From: Endozoicomonas elysicola
GTDB lineage: Bacteria > Pseudomonadota > Gammaproteobacteria > Pseudomonadales > Endozoicomonadaceae
Assembly (NCBI RefSeq): GCF_000710775.1
Contig: NZ_JOJP01000001.1
Span: 4,698,232-4,762,231 of the forward strand
Direction: 5' to 3'
DNA: 64,000 bases
Shown here: piece after piece, positions 1-6,926 of the stretch
Layout of the letters: every line of letters begins with the position of its first letter
Numbering within the stretch: position 1 is the first letter of the stretch
Translations under genes and position numbers: made by a program
The notes under the pieces: model-generated
Told to the model about the DNA's origin: nothing
Databases searched by the model: none
The model's input: the letters and a program-made list of their open reading frames with translations, nothing else

Positions 1-1110
1 CGTTGATACAGAGATGCCATAGCTATTGCAGTCCGTATATTTGTTTTGAGAAAAACTGTACTTCGCCAGCCTGAACTGATTAATGTTATGAATAATCCCT
101 TCTACATTGGTGAATCGTCCAGAAGAAAGCTCAATCTCATCATCGGAGCTCTGAGTATTGCCACCAATCTTGTTGATATTTCTTCGCAGTACACCACCAG
201 AAATATTTTTGTCATAAGAACCACTGATTAAACCGAAGCGGATATCCCCAGACTCACCGTACTGCTGGAGCAGGCCTATGGGCTTACTCTTTCCATTACT
301 GTAAAGCTTACAGCGATCGGTATTTACAGAATCCTTATCAGTTACACAGGCTTCAATATAAACATCATTTGTCGTCAGCCTGTAACTGGTGGATGGGCTG
401 TTTTGAGCTCCCCACTGGCACTGCTTTACTTCTGTTGAAGCCCATCGAGGCCAGGCTTCTCTGGCAACCCTGACTTCAGGAGTTCCATTTTCAGAGTCGG
501 CAACACTGCAAAGGCTGATCTCACTGTTGGTATAGGGCGTAAAATTTTCGGTGGGCACACCCGAATCACTGCTTCTATAGATCTTCACAAACGCATGTAC
601 GTCTCTGGGAATATAAGCACGCTCCAAAATCGTTTGATTATTGGTATCTGTCGATCGCTTACCACCAAAGAGCACCGTTCTCAGGATGTCCATCCGTGTC
701 ATGGTCGCCCAGTTCAGGAAGTTACCACTCCAGGGTGCCTGGGATGTGGTGCAGTAATGCTGGTTATCTCCAGAGGCTTCGGCTACCGGAGAATAGCGTC
801 CAGAAGAGTACTGGTAGCACCAGTTACTGTCGAAATAACCCAGATAATCAAAGCTGTCCACATAGCTGGTATCCAGTCTGCCATCCGAATCCAGGTCAGT
901 GTAATCACTGTACGCTTTTTTAAATAACTCATGGTCGACAGACATGACCAGCATGACCAGCGGTTCCGAGGTATTACTGATCAAGGGAGGTGTTACTGCA
1001 TAATCACTCGATACAGCTTCAGCATTGACCCGTAATGAAAACAGCAACAGCAGAAGCCCGGACAACACAATCTGCCTGAGAGTAAGCCTTTGTGAGGTAT
1101 ATCGATCCAT
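1..1110 (-). CDS. PilY1/PilC-type pilus tip protein, set A (3' end cut by window)
   Basis: The reading frame enters from the window start and begins at an ATG at 1110, preceded by a strong Shine-Dalgarno (GGAGGTGATC directly before the ATG). The 370 visible residues start with a signal peptide (hydrophobic segment about 14-28, cleavage near VNA-EA). They then carry a calcium-loop-like motif D72-x-D74-x-D76-G-x-x-D80 and the block SGNFLNWATMTRMDILR, which I recognise from PilC/PilY1-type proteins. The C-terminal beta-propeller expected of the family would lie outside the window. It is the last visible gene of the set A minor-pilin operon, as PilY1 is in other species. It differs strongly from the PilY1 of set B, so it is a diverged second tip protein rather than a recent copy. 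Family proteins sit at the pilus tip and act in adhesion and pilus assembly. Confidence 0.85.
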   Translation of the reverse strand, partial: MDRYTSQRLTLRQIVLSGLLLLLFSLRVNAEAVSSDYAVTPPLISNTSEPLVMLVMSVDHELFKKAYSDYTDLDSDGRLDTSYVDSFDYLGYFDSNWCYQYSSGRYSPVAEASGDNQHYCTTSQAPWSGNFLNWATMTRMDILRTVLFGGKRSTDTNNQTILERAYIPRDVHAFVKIYRSSDSGVPTENFTPYTNSEISLCSVADSENGTPEVRVAREAWPRWASTEVKQCQWGAQNSPSTSYRLTTNDVYIEACVTDKDSVNTDRCKLYSNGKSKPIGLLQQYGESGDIRFGLISGSYDKNISGGVLRRNINKIGGNTQSSDDEIELSSGRFTNVEGIIHNINQFRLAKYSFSQNKYTDCNSYGISVST

Positions 1111-1155
1111 GATCACCTCCATTTCCCTGTTAACTTCTTACGACCAACTCGAAAA

Positions 1156-1782
1156 TCAGCTGCTTTTCTTATACGACGATTGCAACATTACCCGTGAATC
1201 ATTTGAGCCACCGGTCGCCAATGCAGTAATCCGATAGAACTGAGCCCAGTCTCCACGGTTGGCCGGATCAGGCAAAGGCCCTGGCGCTTCTTTGGCGATA
1301 TAGCAGCGAAATTCAATAATGTATTTTGCCTGAGCCGATATACCGCTGATTGAAATCGTAGTAACTCTGTGTTGATTACTATCACTCCAGACAGTGCCAG
1401 TTTGCCAAGGCTCGGAAACTCCGGGATCACAGCTACCTATATCGTCAATATCGGATCCTGAAAAACAGTACCCATTATCGCAATCTACATTAAAGCCAGA
1501 TAAGGTAAGTGCATTATTGGCAATGAAGTTTTCAGCCTCTTTTAATGCTGCCTCAGCCGCATATAGTGCCATCTGTTGATCCTGGTAATTACCACTCATT
1601 TTTTCTTCGAGGGTTGCCATTTTCACCGCTGTTAACCCTGCAACCGTGATGACCAGCAGCATGACCAGGCTAACCAGTAACACACTCCCTCTTTCTAATG
1701 GCCAGGGAGTCAATAAACGGCTTTGCTGAAGAACCTCAGGATACTGTTCTGGCATTGATGCGTTTATGTGCCCTCCCATCAC
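1156..1782 (-). CDS. PilX-type minor pilin, set A
   Basis: This 208-residue protein has a PilX N-terminal pattern: a hydrophobic helix with the stretch GSVLLVSLVMLLVITVAG followed by an amphipathic part (EEKMSGNYQDQQMALYAAEAAL). PilX proteins are minor pilins of the tip priming complex. The N-terminus has about 30 residues before the helix and no Gly-Phe-type cleavage site with Glu5, which is usual for PilX-like members. Its start overlaps the stop of the upstream pilW (1779-1782, ATGA), so the two are translationally coupled. A Cys-containing C-terminal domain follows. The assignment rests on the N-terminal helix and operon position. Confidence 0.8.
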   Translation of the reverse strand: MMGGHINASMPEQYPEVLQQSRLLTPWPLERGSVLLVSLVMLLVITVAGLTAVKMATLEEKMSGNYQDQQMALYAAEAALKEAENFIANNALTLSGFNVDCDNGYCFSGSDIDDIGSCDPGVSEPWQTGTVWSDSNQHRVTTISISGISAQAKYIIEFRCYIAKEAPGPLPDPANRGDWAQFYRITALATGGSNDSRVMLQSSYKKSS

Positions 1783-2828
1783 AGCCCCCGGTTCCTTAAC
1801 TTAATGGTTTTCATGAAACTGCGTCGAACATACAGATCGTTTGGCAATATTCTCTGGCCCGCAAAGAAATAGGCCTGGGCTTCTGGCGCAACTTCAGTGA
1901 AGCTCCGAACCAGTAATTCAAGCTTGATTGTGATTATGTTCAGCCACTCATCGCTGTAGGGTGTTATTTCACCGGCAGTCATATACCGGTTTGCAATACC
2001 GTCATTGTCGCTGTCCACCCCATAACGGATACTCAGCCCTTCAATACCTTCAACCAGTGCTTCTGCATTTATGCTGCTGCCACTGGCATACTCTCCCGCG
2101 AGCTTTCGATACAGTGTTGGAACGTTATTACTTTCCCTCAGGTAAAAAGCATAAGATTGCAATGGTGCCAACCTTGATCCCTGATGGTTTATGTTGCTGG
2201 AGTCAACCGTGCTGCCGTGGCAGCTGAAGTGTCCCTGTAACTGACTGATACAGTTGTAGAGACTGCCGCTGGCAGAAGCAGGGTGAGTCACTACACTATT
2301 TGCCGTTGCAGCGCCTGCTCGAAAAACAGAAACCTGTCCACAATCCGATGAAATCAGAGCCAAAAGGTCACCTTCGTCATAGTCATGACTACTGGGAAGT
2401 GTGACCGTTGCAGTTCCGGTATTATGGCCAGTGACCACAGTCGCCTGGTCACTATCAATACTGTGGATAATAATTGCTTCGGAAATCGCATTAGTATCCA
2501 ACTGTCCCTCAACACTGCTGCCAGAAGGAATTCCCAGAACACCTTTGTCAAAATGCATCATCCACTGCCGGCTATCTGTTTCGGTATAGAGCAGATTTGC
2601 CAGACTGGCCTGAGCTGGGCAACCGGTGTATGCAGCCGTACTGATACTCTGGCCCAGAATATCCAGCGCCAGCCGAGCATTCTCCTGAACTCGTGAAAGC
2701 TCGTCCTGCAATGCCCACGAACGACTGGATGCCAGAACCAGGTGACCCACCCCTGTAAAAAGCACTAATCCAAGGGCCAGGGCAATCATCAATTCAACCA
2801 GTGAGAATCCCTTCTCAACTCTTCTCAT
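1779..2828 (-). CDS. PilW-type minor pilin, set A
   Basis: This 349-residue prepilin has a short leader ending in Gly before FSLVELMIALALGLVLFTG, with the conserved Glu at position 5 of the mature protein that prepilin peptidase substrates carry. The next segment, SRVQENARLALDILGQSI, matches the PilW pattern of helix followed by the 'ARLAL' stretch. PilW is a minor pseudopilin thought to prime pilus assembly at the inner membrane together with PilV, PilX and PilY1. Both ends overlap neighbours by 4 bases (ATGA at pilV and at pilX), giving a coupled operon. It is a paralogue of the PilW encoded at 5365-6429, but clearly divergent. Confidence 0.85.
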   Translation of the reverse strand: MRRVEKGFSLVELMIALALGLVLFTGVGHLVLASSRSWALQDELSRVQENARLALDILGQSISTAAYTGCPAQASLANLLYTETDSRQWMMHFDKGVLGIPSGSSVEGQLDTNAISEAIIIHSIDSDQATVVTGHNTGTATVTLPSSHDYDEGDLLALISSDCGQVSVFRAGAATANSVVTHPASASGSLYNCISQLQGHFSCHGSTVDSSNINHQGSRLAPLQSYAFYLRESNNVPTLYRKLAGEYASGSSINAEALVEGIEGLSIRYGVDSDNDGIANRYMTAGEITPYSDEWLNIITIKLELLVRSFTEVAPEAQAYFFAGQRILPNDLYVRRSFMKTIKLRNRGL

Positions 2829-3457
2829 AACACTCCCCTCAAGACGACATCACTAAGAGGAACCCTGCTCCCCATATCCGGGAAACTGAGGCGAATGGTA
2901 TAGGTTCGAACATCACTGCTATCGACGAAGGTGACCGCTCCCTGACTTCCCGGAATCTGACAGGCCAGCTGAAACTTCCACTGAAGAATGTCGTAAAATG
3001 CCATCTCCTGAGGCGTACAGTTTCCCGCTTCGCAATGAGTGGGATAACTACTTTCAATGCACTGGCTGAATTCGAGATCACCCAAACCAACCTGATAGTT
3101 CGCGCTGCTCTTTGCCAGACTACTGTTGGCCTGAATACGATCCAGCATATCCGTCGCCAGAAATGTGGCTTGAGATTGCACATAGGATGACTGGTTATAC
3201 TGCAGACTACTGCTATGAACCCCTGCCATTCCAAGAATTCCAATGGTGATAATCAATAGGCTGATCAGGACCTCGATCAGCCCTACGCCACGATTTTTTT
3301 TCTCGAAGTTTTTTTCATCCCAAAAGCTCAAAGGTACAAAAGGGTATTTCTTAGTTTTCTCTCTGTGTCTCTGTGTCTCTGTGGCGAAAGCTCCCGGCAA
3401 CTGCCCTGCATTAGAGAACGGCACAAAGGGTACATCATGGCAATTGTTCAACTGCAT
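2825..3457 (-). CDS. PilV-type minor pilin, set A; start uncertain, possible slippery leader
   Basis: The mature part VGLIEVLISLLIITIGILGM is a typical PilV prepilin helix, preceded by Gly at the cleavage site. The open frame runs up to 3457 and overlaps fimT-A, but its first ~45 residues are translated from a low-complexity repeat segment and do not look like a leader. A TTG at 3331 would give a 15-residue leader in frame. An ATG at 3318 lies one base out of frame; reading from it gives MKKTSRKK and then a stop, unless one base is re-read or added in the run of eight A at 3294-3301 (reading this strand). In that case the leader becomes MKKTSRKKNRG followed by VGLIE, an ideal prepilin leader. 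The 3' end overlaps pilW by 4 bases. Confidence 0.75.
   Translation of the reverse strand: MQLNNCHDVPFVPFSNAGQLPGAFATETQRHREKTKKYPFVPLSFWDEKNFEKKNRGVGLIEVLISLLIITIGILGMAGVHSSSLQYNQSSYVQSQATFLATDMLDRIQANSSLAKSSANYQVGLGDLEFSQCIESSYPTHCEAGNCTPQEMAFYDILQWKFQLACQIPGSQGAVTFVDSSDVRTYTIRLSFPDMGSRVPLSDVVLRGVL
3360..3383. repeat. Three tandem copies of TCTCTGTG
   Basis: Three perfect adjacent copies of an 8-base unit lie just upstream of the pilV-A leader, inside the frame that nominally extends pilV-A to 3457. Near it, two similar stretches (GGTACAAAAGGGTA at about 3333 and GGCACAAAGGGTAC at about 3421) form an imperfect direct repeat. The whole segment of about 120 bases looks like an intergenic repeat rather than coding sequence. 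From memory, similar TCTCTGTG strings occur as dispersed repeats in other bacterial genomes. Confidence 0.7.
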
Positions 3458-4074
3458 GCTCCCTGCTCCTCTGTCCGTAAACGCCCTGTCATGCTGATCA
3501 CAATCGCTTTTGAGTCAGTGCTATTTTCTTGATCGCAAATCTGGAAAGTGCCGGCCTGAGTGGTCTGTCCACGGCTATTGAAACGGAGGCTGTAACCCCG
3601 ATTCCATATAATCGAGATAAGATCTGATTGTTCCGCAATACGACGAATAAGCTGGTCACTGTCATTCAGCAAGCCATCATCACTTTCATCCGTAAAAATA
3701 AGCCAGCCATGATGCCAACCCGAGTTACTTTCATCGCAGGTCAAATCATCGACCGTACTGCATAGCGAAACAGTCCGTTGCCGTTTGATGGCTTCTGATC
3801 TTGCCAGCATCAAGCTGCCATAAACTTCATCTGCAACATTGTCGATCCGGTTATTAACAATCAGTGCTTTCATGCCAGGTGCAGATACAGTGATCAAAAT
3901 CGCGGCAACCGATAATGAAACCAGCAATTCGACCAGTGAAACACCTAAGTTTTTTGAAGGGTTAGACCTGCGCTGCGCTGACTGAAGAGACAAAAAAGAG
4001 CCTTTGCTCTCTCGAAATCGAGGAGAGCCAGCAAAATAGTCTGTTGTGAAACAATGGCCAACCTTGTACTTCAT
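3448..4074 (-). CDS. FimT/GspH-type pseudopilin, set A
   Basis: This first gene of the set A operon encodes a pseudopilin: a cleavage site after Gly in SKNLG, then VSLVELLVSLSVAAILITVS with Glu5, and the GspH/FimT block NRIDNVADEVYGSLMLARSE. FimT/FimU-type proteins belong to the minor pilin priming set. The ATG at 4074 gives a leader of about 45 residues, unusually long. A TTG at 3993 would give a leader of about 17 residues (LSLQSAQRRSNPSKNLG with the first residue read as Met), more usual for prepilins. A short hairpin with a T run (AGAGC-AAAG-GCTCT, 3997-4010) sits just before that TTG and argues that the segment ahead may be untranslated. Confidence 0.8.
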   Translation of the reverse strand: MKYKVGHCFTTDYFAGSPRFRESKGSFLSLQSAQRRSNPSKNLGVSLVELLVSLSVAAILITVSAPGMKALIVNNRIDNVADEVYGSLMLARSEAIKRQRTVSLCSTVDDLTCDESNSGWHHGWLIFTDESDDGLLNDSDQLIRRIAEQSDLISIIWNRGYSLRFNSRGQTTQAGTFQICDQENSTDSKAIVISMTGRLRTEEQGACS

Positions 4075-4448
4075 CGCCCAATCCCTGGCACTCAGTCTTG
4101 TTCCATATTTTGCAGTGTTCTGTCGTTTAAAAGCCTACACGCCACCTTAACCAAAAAGAGGGGCTTGCAGGCAGTAAAACACCATTACTTTTCATCCATT
4201 ATTAAACCCTTAAATAGAACTGGTTATGTTTATTCTATTAAAGGTTTTTTTCCTTTGACCAATGGTTCACAAAGCTTCAAATACTCTACAAATGTCGCCC
4301 GAAACCGATAGTCGTCTTTTTGATCAGCAGCATGCATCTCATCGCTATTCATTACCATTGATCGAGTTTTATTAGACGAAACCGCCTTCCTGTGACCTAA
4401 TGCGCCCAAACTCATTTGGCCTGACTTAAACTTGCTTACCAACAGATA
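4075..4448. other. Divergent intergenic region between the two minor-pilin operons
   Basis: These 374 bases separate two operons transcribed away from each other and must hold both promoters. The sequence is AT-rich around 4190-4250. I found no hexamer pair with near-consensus sequence and 16-18 base spacing, and no clear operator palindrome. Short frames crossing the region on both strands have no recognisable product. Confidence 0.5.
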
Positions 4449-4931
4449 ATGACAAAGCAACTCTCTAACGGATTTACCTTGCTGGAACTGGTTATTACCG
4501 TAGCGATACTCAGTATCCTGGCCGCCATTGCCTACCCCAGTTTTGAAAGCAGTATTCAGGAAAATCGACTGACGTCACAAACCAATCGACTTCTCGCCGC
4601 TCTTCAATTCGCCCGTAGCGAAGCTGCTGCTAACAACACAACCATTACCGTCTGCAGCTCTGTCAATGGGCAAACTTGTGATGGCAACAATGGTAACTGG
4701 AGCAATGGTTTTATTGTTCTGGAGGGAGCCACCATTCTGCAGGTATTTGATGGACTTGAGGGTAACAATACCATCAGAGGATCCTCCCAAATAGCCTTCA
4801 GCAACCAGGGTACTCTTACCAACAGTATTCAGCTCAGCCTTTGTGATAACCGTGGAAACAATTCCGCCCGGGGCATCTGGATTAATGGCGCAGGTCAGGC
4901 AAGAGCTGGAGGCAACCCGCAGTGTATCTAA
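4449..4931 (+). CDS. fimT: FimT/GspH-type minor pseudopilin, set B
   Basis: This 160-residue protein opens with an 8-residue leader (MTKQLSNG) and then FTLLELVITVAILSILAAIA, a textbook prepilin cleavage site with Phe1 and Glu5. The GspH/FimT block NRLLAALQFARSEAAANN follows, then a domain with two paired cysteine regions and a Cys near the C-terminus. It is the first gene of the plus-strand operon and overlaps pilV by 10 bases. The leader length fits the ATG at 4449 exactly, although there is no strong Shine-Dalgarno. FimT versus FimU cannot be separated by eye. Confidence 0.88.
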   Translation: MTKQLSNGFTLLELVITVAILSILAAIAYPSFESSIQENRLTSQTNRLLAALQFARSEAAANNTTITVCSSVNGQTCDGNNGNWSNGFIVLEGATILQVFDGLEGNNTIRGSSQIAFSNQGTLTNSIQLSLCDNRGNNSARGIWINGAGQARAGGNPQCI

Positions 4932-5359
4932 GAGTAAAAGGCTTCACTCTGATTGAGGTTCTGGTCGCCATGCTGATCCTCAGTATCAGTCTGCTGGGAA
5001 TGGCAGGTCTTCAGATAATGAGCCTGCAGTCTTCAGGCAGTTCTCTTGCTCGAAGCCAGGCAACTATGATGGCATACGACCTTGCAGAACGGATGCGTCG
5101 AAACCCGGATCAAACCGGCTTCTATATCACTAACCTGGATCAGGTTATTACTTCTCCAGACTGCCTTAGCACAGGCTGTTCACCAGAAGAGCTGGCACGG
5201 GAAGACATTATCCAATGGCAGACCAGCCTGCAGGATATCAATGGCGAGGCAGCACTTGCCTCCATAAATAATGAAATCACGCTGGAAATCAGCTGGAGCG
5301 AGAGCCATTACGGTAATGGCCTGTCTGACCAATCCTACGAAATGACCTTTGAGCTGTAA
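4922..5359 (+). CDS. pilV: PilV-type minor pilin, set B
   Basis: The start is GTG at 4922, inside the end of fimT. It gives a seven-residue leader (MYLRVKG) before FTLIEVLVAMLILSISLLGM, the PilV-type prepilin helix. The block QATMMAYDLAERMRRNP matches the PilV family segment in which a helix precedes the 'ERMR.N' motif. PilV is a minor pilin needed for priming pilus polymerisation and for PilY1 placement at the tip. At 145 residues it is slightly short for the family but has no sign of truncation. Next gene pilW starts 5 bases after the stop. Confidence 0.88.
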   Translation: MYLRVKGFTLIEVLVAMLILSISLLGMAGLQIMSLQSSGSSLARSQATMMAYDLAERMRRNPDQTGFYITNLDQVITSPDCLSTGCSPEELAREDIIQWQTSLQDINGEAALASINNEITLEISWSESHYGNGLSDQSYEMTFEL

Positions 5360-5364
5360 GTAGC

Positions 5365-6429
5365 ATGGAAAGAATACGGTTTGTTCGCTCTCAGCAGGGC
5401 ATCAGTCTTATTGAGCTGCTGATAGCCCTGACTCTCAGTTCCCTGCTTATGCTGGGAGTCATGAGAATGTTTATGGACAGCTCACGCTCCAATGCCTCAG
5501 ACAGTGCCCTGGCACAGGTACAGGACAGTGCCCGTATCGCCATGGAGATGATTAAGCGTGATGTCCGTATGGCGGGCTATCGAGGCAGTTGCGTCTCTGC
5601 GGATGCAGAGATAACACCCGGTTCTCTGGTGGATTTCAGCAGCCAATCCGTCATCGGGGTTGAAGGCAGCAATACCAATAGCGATACACTGGCAATCCTG
5701 GCTGCTGAAGAATTGATGCGACCAGATGACTTCACCAATCCAGGCAGCCCACTGACCCCTGTTTTCGTTACGACCTTTAATAGCGCTGGCAAAATAACCC
5801 TGAGCAAAGACATCTGTTATTCATCTGATGACGTATTTCTGATTTCAGACTGTCGTCAGTTAGCCGTTTTTTCTCCTCAGGAAGCACTTTATGAATGCAA
5901 AGATGATCCCAGTGAAACGACCACCGCAAACACAATGACGGCTCTTGGTACTGGTAATAATAATATTTCTTTAAAAGATTATGTCGTCCCGCCTGAATGC
6001 AGCACAGACCCCAGTACCTGCCCCACGCTGCATAACCTGGGTTCAACCACCGGTTTGATCTATGACACACGGGACTCTGGAAGAAATGGCTCCGATGGCG
6101 AACCACTTTGGGCTTTGTTCCGGGATGGGGAAGAAATGGTAGAAGGCATTGAAAATATGCAGGTGCTCTACGGTGTGAGGGATGGAAACAATATCCGTTA
6201 TACATCCGGTTGTACTCAGGCAAGCTTTGATAACGGCACCTGTAATCCAGGCAATACCACCCATATTCGTATCAGCCTTGTGGTTGCTTCCAGTAATAAT
6301 GTCACAAACACCAATGAACAGCGGACGCTTGATATTCTTAACCTGAACACTAACACCACATTAACAACCAACGACCGACGCTTAAGAAGAGTCTTCACCA
6401 CGACCATACAGCTTCGTAACCAGGGGTAA
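5365..6429 (+). CDS. pilW: PilW-type minor pilin, set B
   Basis: This 354-residue prepilin has leader MERIRFVRSQQG and mature start ISLIELLIALTLSSLLMLGV with Glu5. The segment AQVQDSARIAMEMIKRDVRM is the PilW hallmark after the hydrophobic helix. Several Cys residues (for example in TDPSTCPTL) suggest disulfides in the periplasmic or extracellular domain. The C-terminus ends RRVFTTTIQLRNQG; set A PilW ends with a comparable KTIKLRNRGL tail, which supports common descent of the two operons. The gene sits between pilV (5-base gap) and pilX (5-base gap). Confidence 0.88.
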   Translation: MERIRFVRSQQGISLIELLIALTLSSLLMLGVMRMFMDSSRSNASDSALAQVQDSARIAMEMIKRDVRMAGYRGSCVSADAEITPGSLVDFSSQSVIGVEGSNTNSDTLAILAAEELMRPDDFTNPGSPLTPVFVTTFNSAGKITLSKDICYSSDDVFLISDCRQLAVFSPQEALYECKDDPSETTTANTMTALGTGNNNISLKDYVVPPECSTDPSTCPTLHNLGSTTGLIYDTRDSGRNGSDGEPLWALFRDGEEMVEGIENMQVLYGVRDGNNIRYTSGCTQASFDNGTCNPGNTTHIRISLVVASSNNVTNTNEQRTLDILNLNTNTTLTTNDRRLRRVFTTTIQLRNQG

Positions 6430-6434
6430 TCACT

Positions 6435-6914
6435 GTGTCCATTCGGGGGAGTCAGCAGACTGGCAAACAGCAGGGAGCCATTCTGTTCATCTCATTAATT
6501 ATTCTGCTGTTAATCACCATGGTTGCTATTGGCAGTACTCGCCTGTCCACCATGGGGCAGCGGGTTTCCATGACCTACCAGCTTCAGAACACAACCTTTC
6601 AGGCAGCAGACAGTGCACTAAGAAGCACTCAGCGCTTACTGGAAGAAAGCGCCTTTGCTCTGGAACAGGCAGCAAATGGTAACTTCCAGCCTGATCCGTA
6701 TGAATACACAAATGGTACGACCAACCTGACAGTAAGAGCAGTTACCGAAACCACACTGCGGGAAAAAATATCAGACTCTGGCAGCAGCCTGGGTGTAGGC
6801 AAAGGTTTGCCTCAGACATTTATTTATGAAACCACCAGCACTGCACAAATTGATGGTTACGAGATCGTCACAGAGCTGGAGCAGGGCTACCAAATCAGAA
6901 CACTGGATCAGTAA
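6435..6914 (+). CDS. pilX: PilX-type minor pilin, set B
   Basis: The gene uses a GTG start at 6435, five bases after pilW. The 159-residue protein has a PilX N-terminus: a short basic and polar stretch (RGSQQTGKQQG), the helix AILFISLIILLLITMVAIGS, and then the amphipathic segment QNTTFQAADSALRSTQRLLE in which PilX proteins carry 'AA(D/E)SAL'. There is no Glu5, as is usual in PilX. It should act with PilV, PilW and PilY1 in the initiating tip complex. At 159 residues it is smaller than the set A copy (208). Confidence 0.86.
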   Translation: MSIRGSQQTGKQQGAILFISLIILLLITMVAIGSTRLSTMGQRVSMTYQLQNTTFQAADSALRSTQRLLEESAFALEQAANGNFQPDPYEYTNGTTNLTVRAVTETTLREKISDSGSSLGVGKGLPQTFIYETTSTAQIDGYEIVTELEQGYQIRTLDQ

Positions 6915-6926
6915 CAAGGCAGTTTT

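Noticed and set aside
4230-4460. A 76-residue minus-strand frame in the divergent pilus spacer
   Set aside because: No ribosome site, no recognisable domain and it covers the fimT-B start region.
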